A program made the translations under genes and the position numbers. A DNA stretch of 64,000 nt from an uncultured Clostridia bacterium (lineage in GTDB: Bacteria; Bacillota; Clostridia; Oscillospirales; Oscillospiraceae): the NCBI GenBank assembly GCA_947649615.1, contig CANSSG010000002.1:86090-150089 (forward strand), given 5' to 3'. Below, piece by piece: positions 1 to 8,393 of the stretch. Each line of letters starts with the position of its first letter. Positions within the stretch are counted from its first letter, which is position 1. A model generated the notes under the pieces. That model saw only the letters and a list, made by a program, of their open reading frames with translations, had not been told where the DNA came from and did no database searches.

Positions 1-205
1 AGATTTTCAGCCCCAGTTCCAGGATATGCCCTGGAACTGCAGGCCGGTAGCCGGTCATGGAATACACAGTAAAGCTCAGCAGCAGGATTAGCCCGCTTTT
101 GACGATGCCGGGAATGCTCTGCCGACCGAAGATGGGGTTGAACAGCACAAAGCCGCTCATGCGGGAAAGAATCAGGATAAAGAGGGTAACCTGCGCCCAA
201 TCCAC
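1..205 (-). CDS. fliR: FliR, flagellar export gate protein (N-terminal fragment, cut by window edge)
   Basis: Only the first 68 codons are present; the rest lies to the left of the window. The reading begins with a GTG codon just downstream of the fliQ stop and opens with hydrophobic sequence (TLFILILSRMSGFVLFNPIF), which matches the first membrane segment and the conserved NPIFG stretch of FliR/SctT export-gate proteins. FliR forms the membrane export gate of the flagellar type III secretion system with FliP and FliQ. The position directly after fliP and fliQ is the conserved operon order. An ATG at codon 16 is a less likely start because it would remove part of the first helix. Confidence 0.9.
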   Translation of the reverse strand, partial: MDWAQVTLFILILSRMSGFVLFNPIFGRQSIPGIVKSGLILLLSFTVYSMTGYRPAVPGHILELGLKI

Positions 206-216
206 GACGCCGCCCC

Positions 217-477
217 CTAACCGCGCATCAGCTCATATAGCCCCCGGGTGTAATCCAGCAGGCTCTCCATCATCCATCCCCCGCCCACCAGCAGCACAAT
301 CATCACCACGGTAAGCTTAAAGATGAAAGACAAGGTCTGCTCATGGATCTGGGTCACAGCTTGGAAGATAGCCAGCAGGACGCCCACGGACATACTCAGC
401 AGCAGCATCGGCGCACACAGCTTGATTACCACCCAAACGCCCTCCCGCAGGACTTGGGCCACCATTGTTGCATCCAC
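217..477 (-). CDS. fliQ: FliQ, flagellar export gate protein
   Basis: An 86-residue protein with two predicted membrane helices (about residues 15-38 and 50-72), which is the usual size and topology of FliQ/SctS. FliQ assembles with FliP and FliR into the gate through which rod, hook and filament subunits pass. The start is a GTG nine bases after a GGAGG ribosome binding site; ATG appears only at codon 5. It lies 16 bases downstream of fliP and 11 bases upstream of fliR, so the three gate genes are co-transcribed. Confidence 0.95.
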   Translation of the reverse strand: MDATMVAQVLREGVWVVIKLCAPMLLLSMSVGVLLAIFQAVTQIHEQTLSFIFKLTVVMIVLLVGGGWMMESLLDYTRGLYELMRG

Positions 478-493
478 GTCGAGCCGCCTCCTC

Positions 494-1171
494 TCACTTG
501 ACGGTCTGGATCAACGTGGAGAACAGCAGGCTCCACCCATCCAGCAGGATAAACAGCAAAATCTTAAAAGGCGTAGAGATCATGGACGGCGGCAGCATAA
601 TCATACCCATGCTCATCAGCGTGGAGGAAACAATCACGTCGATAAGCATAAAGGGGATATACACCAAAAAGCCGATCCAGAACGCAGCCTTCAACTCGCT
701 GGTGACGAACGCCGGGGCAATCACCAGCAGCGGCAGGTCCACCGCCTGGTCCAGCTCCTCCGAAGTCGTGGGTACCGGTTCTCCCGCCATGTTGCAGTAT
801 AGCTGTAAACTCCCAGGCTCGGTATTGCGCAGCATGAACTGCTTGAGCGGAAGCTGGACCTCGTCGAAAAATTCCTCCTGGGTAATCTCCCCCGCCACAT
901 AGGGGTCATAGGCGCTGTCCTTAATAAGCCCCAGGGTAGGGGTCATAGCAAACAGCGTCAGCACCAGGGCCATTCCCACCAGCACCGAGTTGGGCGGCGT
1001 CTGCTGGGTACCCATGCCGGTGCGCAGGAAGGAGAGGGAGACCACAAACTTGGTAAAGGAGGTCATCATGACCATCAGCGTGGGCAGCAGGGTGACAACC
1101 ACCAGCAGCAGGGTCACATCCAACGCCTGTATACTGTCGCCGTTTACGTTGATGATCGAGTCGGTTGACAC
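494..1171 (-). CDS. fliP: FliP, flagellar export gate protein
   Basis: A 225-residue FliP/SctR protein. The family signature SFLRTGMGTQQTPPN is present near residue 50, and four hydrophobic helices are visible, two in the first 90 residues and two in the last 80. FliP makes the core of the export gate. It starts with GTG preceded by a GGAGGAG-type ribosome binding site. Many FliP proteins have a cleaved signal peptide; this short form begins almost directly with the first core helix. It follows fliO and precedes fliQ, the standard order. Confidence 0.95.
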   Translation of the reverse strand: MSTDSIINVNGDSIQALDVTLLLVVVTLLPTLMVMMTSFTKFVVSLSFLRTGMGTQQTPPNSVLVGMALVLTLFAMTPTLGLIKDSAYDPYVAGEITQEEFFDEVQLPLKQFMLRNTEPGSLQLYCNMAGEPVPTTSEELDQAVDLPLLVIAPAFVTSELKAAFWIGFLVYIPFMLIDVIVSSTLMSMGMIMLPPSMISTPFKILLFILLDGWSLLFSTLIQTVK

Positions 1172-1192
1172 GGGTATTCTCCTCCTCTCGGA

Positions 1193-1567
1193 CTATTTCT
1201 TGTCCCGAAATTTCCGCAGGATGGCGCGAAAATCCGGACTTTCCCTCCCCGCGGCGTCCGCGCCGGGAGGGGGTACGGCCCATAAGGCCCCCTCCTCCTC
1301 CGTCAGTTCGGCCAGCAGGGAGAATCCGGAGGGAGAACTGCCAATCAAAAAGGTCCGCCCCGCCAGTTGGACCACCAGCAGGGCTTGGTCTCTGCCCACG
1401 GCCAGCCGCTCCACCACCTTCATCTGCCTCCGGTCTGCCGGAACGCCAAAGCGCCCGGCCAGCCCCGTACCGGCCCAGCGGGTGAACAGCCAGCAAGCCC
1501 CCAGCACCAGCAGCAGTACCGCCACCATGCCCAGCAGGCTCAGCAGAGAAAGGGTATCGCCGGTCAA
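1193..1567 (-). CDS. fliO: FliO, flagellar export accessory protein
   Basis: A 124-residue protein with one N-terminal membrane helix (about residues 8-30) followed by a small soluble domain containing the sequence KVVERLAVGRDQALLVVQLAG, typical of FliO (FliZ in Bacillus). FliO assists assembly of the FliP ring. The start is a TTG that overlaps the cheY stop codon, which implies translational coupling; the first ATG is at codon 14, inside the membrane helix. FliO proteins are poorly conserved, so the call rests on size, topology and position between cheY and fliP. Confidence 0.85.
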   Translation of the reverse strand: MTGDTLSLLSLLGMVAVLLLVLGACWLFTRWAGTGLAGRFGVPADRRQMKVVERLAVGRDQALLVVQLAGRTFLIGSSPSGFSLLAELTEEEGALWAVPPPGADAAGRESPDFRAILRKFRDKK

Positions 1568-1929
1568 GGCTCGCCTACAATGGAGGTAACGGTCTTAAGC
1601 ACGCGCTCGATCTTGAAGGGCTTGACGATGAAGTCCTTCGCGCCGGAGCGGATGGCGTCGATGACCATGGTCTCCTGTCCCATGGCGGAACACATCACCA
1701 CGTTGGCGTTGCCGTCGGCGGCGCGGATGGCCTTCAGGGCCTCCAGGCCGTCCATGTTGGGCATCGTGATGTCCATAAGCACCAGGTCGGGCTTCAGGCT
1801 GTTGTACTTCTCCACAGCGTCCGCGCCGTCCACGGCCTCATGCAGGTCGGTATACCCCGCCTTACTCAGACCGTCCTTGACCACCTTGCGCATAAAGGCG
1901 GCGTCGTCAACCAATAAAATCTTAGCCAT
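1564..1929 (-). CDS. cheY: CheY, chemotaxis response regulator
   Basis: A 121-residue single receiver domain. The acidic pair is D8/D9, the phosphorylation site is D53 in VLMDITMPNMDG, and the switch residues are S81 and K103 (IVKPF). Phosphorylated CheY binds FliM and FliY at the motor switch and changes the direction of rotation. The gene sits between fliY, whose product can dephosphorylate CheY, and fliO, exactly as in Bacillus and clostridial fla/che operons. The histidine kinase CheA is not in this window. Confidence 0.95.
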   Translation of the reverse strand: MAKILLVDDAAFMRKVVKDGLSKAGYTDLHEAVDGADAVEKYNSLKPDLVLMDITMPNMDGLEALKAIRAADGNANVVMCSAMGQETMVIDAIRSGAKDFIVKPFKIERVLKTVTSIVGEP

Positions 1930-1993
1930 TACAATACACCTTTTTCCTTTTCATTATTGTTGATAGGGTTATATGTTATACTGCCAAATTCTT

Positions 1994-3322
1994 TTAGAAC
2001 TTTGTCAGTTCATTGATATCGGGTTTTTGCAGGATTTCGGTAATCCGGATGCCGAAGTCGTCGTCGATAACCACCACGTCGCCTCTGGCGATGCACTGGC
2101 CGTTGACCAGCAGATCCACCGGCTCGCCCGCCAGCTTATCCAGCACCACCAGGGAGCCTTTGGAAAAGGCGATGATGTCCTGGATTTTCCGTCTGGTCCG
2201 ACCGATTTCCACCGCCACCTCCAGGGACACGCCCATAATGAGGTCCAGGTTTTCCTTCTGCTCCTGGCTCAGCCGGTTGTCGGCGCTAAGCGGCTCCATC
2301 TGGGGCTTCTGCGTATTGATAACCTTCGGCTCGACCGCCTGGGGCTGGGGCGGGTACATATAGTAAGGCGGATAGGGGGGATAGGGGGGATAGGGATACC
2401 CGCCCTGGCCCGGCTGCTGGGCCGGATAGGGGGGATACCCGGCCGGCGGATACCCCTGGGCCTGCTCCGCGCCGACCACAGGCTGGGGCGCAGGCGCCGC
2501 CGGTGCGGGGGCCGCAGCGCCGCCGCCCGCCATCATCCGTTCGATCTCCTCCTGGCTCATGGTGCCGCCGGAGGACGCCGCAGGCGCAGGCTCCGGCGCA
2601 GGCGCGCCGCCGCCCGCCAGCATCCGCTCGATCTCCTCCTGGCTCATAGTGCCGCCGGAGGACGCCGCAGGCGCAGGCTCCGGCGCGGGCGCCGCCGGCG
2701 CTGTCTCGCCGCCTGCATCCCCGTCCAGTTCCAGCCCCATGCCGGACACCAGTTCTCTGGCCAGTTCCACGCTCATGACGTTCATGAACTCGCTCTCTAC
2801 CACGCCCTCGATGCTCAACTGGAAGCTGACCACCACAATCGGTCCCGCTTCCACAGGGAAGTGTTCCCGGCGGACTTCGTCCAGGTCGTTTAACTCAAAG
2901 GACTCCGGCGTGGAAATGTTGACCATCCGCCCCAGCAGGTCGCTCAGCGCCGTGGAGGCCGCGCCCATCATCTGGTTCATGACCTCGCAGACCACGCTGA
3001 TGCTCAGCTCGTCCAGTTGGAACTCCTCGTCGGGAGTCTCCGTGCCAAGCAGGATGTCAACGATGGACTTTACGTCGCTGCGCTTGAGCAGCATGATGTT
3101 GCTGCCCTCCAAGCCGCAGACGTATTTAATCTCTACGCCAACGGCCGGCTCGATCCGCCCCAGGGAAAAATCCTCCGCATTGATCACTTTGACGGTAGGC
3201 GTGGTAATGTCCACGCGGTGGTCGAGCATATTGGAAACCGCCGTGGCAGAGGAGCCAAGACTGATATTCATTGCCTCCCCAATGGCATCGATCGCCATTG
3301 GATTAAAGATTACTTCTCCCAT
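1994..3322 (-). CDS. fliY: FliY, motor switch protein with CheC-type phosphatase domain
   Basis: A 442-residue fusion. Residues 1-200 form a CheC-like domain with two intact phosphatase centres (D12-x3-E16-x2-N19 and S109-x3-E113-x2-N116). Residues 205-345 are a Pro/Ala/Gly/Tyr-rich linker, and residues 355-442 are the FliN/SpoA domain that builds the C ring. FliY removes phosphate from CheY at the switch. Bacillus FliY starts with a CheY-docking peptide like that of FliM; here the N-terminus goes straight into the CheC domain. Similar peptides (MSQEEIERM) instead occur twice in the linker, at residues 226 and 255, within a 29-residue tandem repeat. It lies between fliM and cheY. Confidence 0.95.
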   Translation of the reverse strand: MGEVIFNPMAIDAIGEAMNISLGSSATAVSNMLDHRVDITTPTVKVINAEDFSLGRIEPAVGVEIKYVCGLEGSNIMLLKRSDVKSIVDILLGTETPDEEFQLDELSISVVCEVMNQMMGAASTALSDLLGRMVNISTPESFELNDLDEVRREHFPVEAGPIVVVSFQLSIEGVVESEFMNVMSVELARELVSGMGLELDGDAGGETAPAAPAPEPAPAASSGGTMSQEEIERMLAGGGAPAPEPAPAASSGGTMSQEEIERMMAGGGAAAPAPAAPAPQPVVGAEQAQGYPPAGYPPYPAQQPGQGGYPYPPYPPYPPYYMYPPQPQAVEPKVINTQKPQMEPLSADNRLSQEQKENLDLIMGVSLEVAVEIGRTRRKIQDIIAFSKGSLVVLDKLAGEPVDLLVNGQCIARGDVVVIDDDFGIRITEILQKPDINELTKF

Positions 3323-3336
3323 CAGGATACGCTCCT

Positions 3337-4326
3337 TTACGCCTTAATGTATGTCTCACCGATTTTCACGGCCATTTGCTTGTTGTATATACCCATGCGT
3401 CCGTCGAACCACCGGCGTCCGCTGATATTGAGGAAGATGGGGCTGTCCTTGGGCTGCTTGATATCCACCACGTCGCCCACGTTCAGATGATAGATGTCCC
3501 GGAGCTGGAGTTTGGTGCGGGCCAATTCCGCAATAATTTCCAAATCGGAATCCCGCAAAGAATCGAAGATTTCCTCCGACTTATCCTCCCCGGTATGCCG
3601 GTGTCCGCTGCTCTTGCTGATCTCGGTAAAGATATTGGTCAGCATTTCTCCCGGCAGGCACATGCTCAGCCGCCCGCTGCTGTTGGGAAAGCGGATATCC
3701 AGCCCCACGATCACCACCGTGTCGTCGTATCCGATAAGCTGCACCAGGGTGGGGTTGGTCTCAGTGCGCACATAGGAGAAATTCAGGGTGATGTAGTTCT
3801 CCCAGCTCCGCCCCATGAACTCCACCATGTCGGTGATGATATCCCTGTACATGAACAGCTCCAGGTCCGTCATCTTATAGTCGGCGTCCAGGCTGTCGTC
3901 CGGCTCGCCCTCGCCGCCCATCATCCGATCCATCATGGTCAGCAGCACTGGCGTATCCAGGTGGATCAGTATGGGGGCTTCCTCCTGAAGCTCCTCCCGG
4001 TCGATCTTCGCCAAAGCCAGCACGTCGCCCTCATGCAGGGCGTTGGAGAACTCGTAGTAGTGCAACTCCTCAATGGACCCCACCTCGATTTCGCAGGTGG
4101 AATGGAACATGGCGTTCAGCCGCGAATTGATGACCCGGGTGTAGTTCTCATAAATACTGTTGAGTATCTTCAAGCGGTCTTTGCTGAACTTACGGGGACT
4201 GAAAAAGTCGTATTTCTTATATTTTTTTTCTGGGGACTCCTCTTTTTTAGGGCCCTCCTCCAGACCGCCGCTCTGGGCTGCCGCCAGCAGGGCGTCAATC
4301 TGACTTTGTGATAAGACTTCTGCCAT
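3337..4326 (-). CDS. fliM: FliM, flagellar motor switch protein
   Basis: A 329-residue FliM. The N-terminal peptide VLSQSQIDALL is the CheY-P docking site. The middle CheC-like domain carries the FliG-facing GGEGEP loop, and a C-terminal SpoA domain begins near residue 245. FliM is the C-ring subunit that senses CheY-P and passes the switch signal to FliG. The start ATG follows a clear GGAG ribosome binding site, and fliY follows after 14 bases. Confidence 0.96.
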   Translation of the reverse strand: MAEVLSQSQIDALLAAAQSGGLEEGPKKEESPEKKYKKYDFFSPRKFSKDRLKILNSIYENYTRVINSRLNAMFHSTCEIEVGSIEELHYYEFSNALHEGDVLALAKIDREELQEEAPILIHLDTPVLLTMMDRMMGGEGEPDDSLDADYKMTDLELFMYRDIITDMVEFMGRSWENYITLNFSYVRTETNPTLVQLIGYDDTVVIVGLDIRFPNSSGRLSMCLPGEMLTNIFTEISKSSGHRHTGEDKSEEIFDSLRDSDLEIIAELARTKLQLRDIYHLNVGDVVDIKQPKDSPIFLNISGRRWFDGRMGIYNKQMAVKIGETYIKA

Positions 4327-4440
4327 ATTGTCTCCTTACTCCCAACATTGGATTCCAGAACGCCGCTCCTCCGGCGCCGCCGCGCGGCCCGGGAAACGGG
4401 GGCGCATCTGCTTTGACGGATATGGCGCGGAGCGCCTCGG

Positions 4441-5283
4441 CTACTCCGCCGTGTCGGTATACATGCTTGCGGTAGGATCGGGGTTTTCCTGTTCTGTGCG
4501 GGTATAATACTGCTCAATGCTCCCCTCAAAGGGGTTATCCAACTCTGTGTCCGAGAAGGAAATCATAATCTCTACCCGCCGGTTTTTCTTCCGGTTTTCC
4601 TCCACGTCGTTGGGTGCAATCGGCATCCACTGCCCCTTCTCCGAACCTGTGATCCGGGCGGGCTGGATTTCGGAATTATCCTGCAAATACGCCGTCACCT
4701 CGGCGGAGCGGAGGGCGGCCAGCCGCCGGTCCGAGCGCGCGTTATATTCCACCCGGGAGGTAGCGGTATGCCCGGTAATCTCGATTTCATCAATATAGAG
4801 CTTATGCTCATTGAGAATCAGAATCAGCTTATCCAGCTCTTCCTTCCCCGCGTCCAGCAGCGTACTGCTGTCGCCCCGGAAGAACACGGAGTTCGGGAAG
4901 GAAAAGAACGCATAGTTATCGCCTTTTGTGAAAGTCACCTGGTCGCTGGTGGACTCTGCGGCGGCGTTTTGGGACGCGGCGTACTCCGCCAGATATTCCA
5001 GGATCATCTCCTGCATCTCATTGACCTCGTCCTGGGTCATCGGCATATCGTTACCGTCCTCGGCATCGTTGTCGCCGTCCGGCCCACGGGGGAAATCGTC
5101 CACGCTGATTTCCGCGTCCTTGTTAAAGCTCTGGACGATCAGCATCCACTTCTCCTGGTCGATGGTGGACATGGAGTACAGCAGAACGAAGAAGCACAGC
5201 AGCAGCGTAACCATGTCGCCGTAGGTGTCCATCCAGTTCGCGCCGCCCTCGCCGCCGCCCTTTTTTCTTTTAATGGAAGCCAT
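4441..5283 (-). CDS. motB: MotB, flagellar stator protein
   Basis: A 280-residue stator subunit. One membrane helix lies at about residues 22-42, with the essential ion-binding aspartate D23 in TYGDMVTLLL. After a plug and linker region comes an OmpA-like peptidoglycan-binding domain (ITGHTATSRVEYNARSDRRL) in the last 130 residues. MotB anchors the stator to the cell wall and carries the proton or sodium path. It is downstream of motA and separated from fliM by 114 bases in which I see no gene. In Bacillus this operon position holds fliL, which is absent here. Confidence 0.95.
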   Translation of the reverse strand: MASIKRKKGGGEGGANWMDTYGDMVTLLLCFFVLLYSMSTIDQEKWMLIVQSFNKDAEISVDDFPRGPDGDNDAEDGNDMPMTQDEVNEMQEMILEYLAEYAASQNAAAESTSDQVTFTKGDNYAFFSFPNSVFFRGDSSTLLDAGKEELDKLILILNEHKLYIDEIEITGHTATSRVEYNARSDRRLAALRSAEVTAYLQDNSEIQPARITGSEKGQWMPIAPNDVEENRKKNRRVEIMISFSDTELDNPFEGSIEQYYTRTEQENPDPTASMYTDTAE

Positions 5284-5316
5284 GTTTCGCTCACCTCATT
5301 TTCACGGCTCCGCCGC

Positions 5317-6141
5317 TTACTCCGCGTCGCCGCCCTTGTCCTTCTTACCGCCCGAGCCGTCGCGGGACCGCTGGGCTACGAAGGTGAGAAGCTTCTCCCG
5401 CAGCGCCTTGGGGTTGGAACCGGCCTGAATGGACATGATGCCCTCCACGATAATCAGCTTGCAGAGCATCTCCTCCTCGTCACGCTGCCGGAGTTGGTTG
5501 GCAATCGGCCCGAAGATCATATGGGCCAGGATACAGCCGTACAGCGTCGTAACCAGGGCGGTAGCCATAGCGGGGCCAAGGTCGCCGCCGCCGCTCTCCA
5601 CGTCCATGGCCTTCAGCATGTTAATCAGGCCGACCAGGGTACCGACCATGCCGAAGGCGGGGGCTACGGAGCTTCCCCGGTCATACATGCCCGCGCCGGA
5701 TTCATGCCGCGCGGCGGACTGCTCGATATCGTTCATCATGATTTCCCGGGCCTGGTCCGCGTCGTTATTGTCCACAATGAGCATGATGCACTGCTTGAAG
5801 AAGGGGTTCTCCTGCTGGTTGCCCTTTTCTTCCAGGGCCAGCAGGCCGTTCTTACGGGCCACCTGGGCCAGCTCCACCAGCTCGTCAATGATGGCCAGGG
5901 GGTCGTTGCCCTTGGTGTTCATCAAAATCTTGAAGTGCTTGGGGATATCCTTCAGCGCGGAGGGGGGGAAGGACGCAATGATGATCATGAGCGTACATCC
6001 GATGGTAATGAAGATACTGGCCGGGTCAAAGAAGTTCCCAATCTGCGAGGGTGTCAGCAGACCGTCCTTGCCGCCGAACATCATACCAATGAGCATGATG
6101 ACAACCGCGCCAACAACACCGATTATATATGTAATATTCAT
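5317..6141 (-). CDS. motA: MotA, flagellar stator protein
   Basis: A 274-residue MotA/PomA-type protein with two N-terminal membrane helices, a cytoplasmic loop rich in charged residues that contacts FliG, and two further helices around residues 155-210 with the conserved SVAPAFGMVGTLVGL. Five MotA subunits surround two MotB. It is followed by motB after 33 bases. The coupling ion cannot be decided from the sequence by eye. Placing motAB inside the main flagellar operon links stator expression to basal-body expression. Confidence 0.95.
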   Translation of the reverse strand: MNITYIIGVVGAVVIMLIGMMFGGKDGLLTPSQIGNFFDPASIFITIGCTLMIIIASFPPSALKDIPKHFKILMNTKGNDPLAIIDELVELAQVARKNGLLALEEKGNQQENPFFKQCIMLIVDNNDADQAREIMMNDIEQSAARHESGAGMYDRGSSVAPAFGMVGTLVGLINMLKAMDVESGGGDLGPAMATALVTTLYGCILAHMIFGPIANQLRQRDEEEMLCKLIIVEGIMSIQAGSNPKALREKLLTFVAQRSRDGSGGKKDKGGDAE

Positions 6142-6258
6142 ATTTTACAACCACCATTTTACTCCCGCAGGGAGAAATTGTCTCTCACGAGGGCGCATTT
6201 GAAGCCCGTCCAGCCGGTTTCCCCCGTCTCAACGTCCCTCAAACGCGCCCTGCGCGCG

Positions 6259-6474
6259 TCAGCGTCTATCTGTCACCGTGATAATGCGGTGAACATCCTG
6301 CACCTTGGCGCAGTAGTCCTGGATTTTTTTGATGATGTCCTCGGGGGACTCCTTGACGATGAAATAGTCCCGGTTCATCATCACGATTTTGGACTCGGGA
6401 ATCATTTCAATGCTCTCGATCTGGTTGTGGTTAATGAGAAATCGCTCGTTGTTCCGTTTTGTCAGTACGATCAT
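6259..6474 (-). CDS. flbD: FlbD/SwrD family small flagellar protein
   Basis: A 71-residue protein of the FlbD family (SwrD, formerly YlzI, in Bacillus subtilis), recognised by the start MIVLTKRNNERFLINHNQIE and the following IPESKIVMMN segment. In B. subtilis SwrD is reported to increase flagellar motor torque. The gene sits between flgE and motA, consistent with a role tied to the stator. The ribosome binding site is AAAGGAGC. A 117-base gap to motA contains no gene that I can see. Confidence 0.88.
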   Translation of the reverse strand: MIVLTKRNNERFLINHNQIESIEMIPESKIVMMNRDYFIVKESPEDIIKKIQDYCAKVQDVHRIITVTDRR

Positions 6475-6566
6475 AGCGGCTCCTTTCTTTGTCCCCCCGG
6501 CCGCCTCCCGGCGGCCGGGGTATAGAGGGTTACATCACAGTACTTACGGGAAGCGGCGCGTTACGC

Positions 6567-7862
6567 TTACCGCTTCATGTTGACCAGCTCTTCCAGCATG
6601 GAGTCGGTCACAGTCACGATACGGGTATTGGCCTGATAGCCGCGCTGGGTCGTGATCATATTGGCGAACTCGGTAGCCACGTCGGCGGTGGAAGCTTCCA
6701 GGCCGCCGTTGCGGATTTCGTTTTCCTTGTTCTGGCCCAGCAGGTCCTTGATGCCGGGGGTTGTGTCGTCCGTAACAATCTGGTTGTTCAGGTACGTCCC
6801 CTCCTGCAAAAGGCCGCCGGCCACGCCCACAGTCATCTCGCCCGCGCCTTCCATAGCCTTGTAGTAGGGTCCGCCCACATGGGTCACGCCGTCGGGGGCG
6901 GTCACCTTGCCAACAGCGGCGTAGCCGATCACCACGGTGTCGCCGTTCTCCGCCACGCCGGTGATGGCGCCGTTGGAGTTGATGCTGATGCTGTTGAGGG
7001 AAACCAGGTCGCCGCCCATGCTGGGCAGGGGTCCGGTATACGCAAGTTGTCCGTCGACGGTGCCGTCAGCCTTCGTCGGCATACCAACGCCCTCCGGAAG
7101 GTTCGCATCAGCTAATGCGCCCGTATCATTGTCAAACAGCTCCGGATGGTCGGCAAGGGACCAGTTCCCGCGTCCGGTAGCCGTATCGCCCTTCAGCGGC
7201 CCCAGGAAGTCATAAACGGGGTCGCCCGCCTGCCACTTATTTTCGCCGTTGACAATGCCGCCGTTTTCCTTGGTAGGCGCTTTCGCCGCCAGGGGGACCC
7301 GCAGGGGGACCAGCTCCGTGCTGAGGATCAGCTTATCCTGGATATTGATCCAATTGCCGTTGGCGTCTTGATCATACTGCTTCTGCGCGTCCGGCTTATA
7401 ATTGGGGTTGTTGACCATCGCAAACCCATACACCACGTTCCGGTTGCCGTCCACCACATAGCCGTTGGCATCAATGTTGAAGTCGCCCACGCGGGTCAAC
7501 TGCAGCTTGGGCAGATCGGTAGCGTCCTTGAACACCAAATCCTTATTGCCCACCAGGAAGAACCCGTCGCCCTCAATCATGCAGTCCATCGCCACGCCGG
7601 TGGGATTGAACGTACCGGGGGACATGTTCAGGTCGATGGAACCCACCTGGGAGCCGTAGCCGATCTGGGAGGGGGTATTGCCGCCCCGGATTTCGGTGCC
7701 GTTGCTGCCGGCCCGGGAGGTGGTGTAGATGGTTTCCTGGAAGATCATCCGCTGGGCCTTATAGCCCGCGGTATTGACGTTAGCGATATTGTTGCCGATG
7801 ACGTTGAGGTTCGTCATATGGGTTTTCAAGCCGCCGATTGCGGCATACATAGCTCCAGTCAT
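6567..7862 (-). CDS. flgE: FlgE, flagellar hook protein
   Basis: A 431-residue hook protein. The N-terminus (GLKTHMTNLNVIGNNIANVN) and C-terminus (VATEFANMITTQRGYQANTR) are the conserved rod/hook-family helices that form the inner core, and the middle is a variable surface domain. The length suits FlgE better than FlgG or FlgF. The hook is the universal joint between rod and filament. It is downstream of flgD and the TIGR02530 gene, the usual order, and its export follows FlgD cap assembly and FliK length control. Confidence 0.93.
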   Translation of the reverse strand: MTGAMYAAIGGLKTHMTNLNVIGNNIANVNTAGYKAQRMIFQETIYTTSRAGSNGTEIRGGNTPSQIGYGSQVGSIDLNMSPGTFNPTGVAMDCMIEGDGFFLVGNKDLVFKDATDLPKLQLTRVGDFNIDANGYVVDGNRNVVYGFAMVNNPNYKPDAQKQYDQDANGNWINIQDKLILSTELVPLRVPLAAKAPTKENGGIVNGENKWQAGDPVYDFLGPLKGDTATGRGNWSLADHPELFDNDTGALADANLPEGVGMPTKADGTVDGQLAYTGPLPSMGGDLVSLNSISINSNGAITGVAENGDTVVIGYAAVGKVTAPDGVTHVGGPYYKAMEGAGEMTVGVAGGLLQEGTYLNNQIVTDDTTPGIKDLLGQNKENEIRNGGLEASTADVATEFANMITTQRGYQANTRIVTVTDSMLEELVNMKR

Positions 7863-7950
7863 GCGATAAAATCTCCTTTTTTACCTTATAGCGCCGCCGC
7901 CCTCCCGCCAATCGGGCGGAAAGGCAAAGCATCCTGCAAGGTCCTGCTTT

Positions 7951-8352
7951 CTATTTTAACAGAACGGCGCCGTCGATGTTGGTGAAAATATTCTCCTGCA
8001 TCTCTTCCTGGGACATGGTGGTAATCACCCGCCCATGGGGGACATTGATGATAAACGCTCTTGTCGCGTCGAACGCCAGGATATTGGTCGCGCCCTTTGC
8101 GCTGGCCCGCTCCACGCTGTCCGCGAGCTGGCCCATCAGCGCAGGCGTAACCTCAATGCCCCGCTCCTCCGCCCGCTCTTTGGCGTGTTTGGAGAAAGCC
8201 ACGGAAAAACTTTCCCCGGCCGGGGCGGCGCTCTGTATTTCCCTTTGGAGCATGGTACCGAAGCTTCCCGCGTCCCTGCGGCGCACCGGCTGCACCTGCT
8301 CCACCTGCGCCAGCCTATCTACTGGCGGAATGGGGGTGATTCGATCTATCAT
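7951..8352 (-). CDS. TIGR02530 family flagellar operon protein
   Basis: A 133-residue protein with the hallmark FSKHAKERAEERGIEVT segment, followed by a compact C-terminal region ending in IFTNIDGAVLL. This pattern is that of the small conserved protein often found between flgD and flgE in Firmicutes and spirochaetes (family TIGR02530). Its biochemical function is not established as far as I know; the constant position suggests a role in hook assembly or secretion. It lies 41 bases downstream of flgD. Confidence 0.85.
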   Translation of the reverse strand: MIDRITPIPPVDRLAQVEQVQPVRRRDAGSFGTMLQREIQSAAPAGESFSVAFSKHAKERAEERGIEVTPALMGQLADSVERASAKGATNILAFDATRAFIINVPHGRVITTMSQEEMQENIFTNIDGAVLLK

Positions 8353-8393
8353 ACGATTCGGCCTCTTTCCCGCTCCGGATGCAGGGATGAAGG

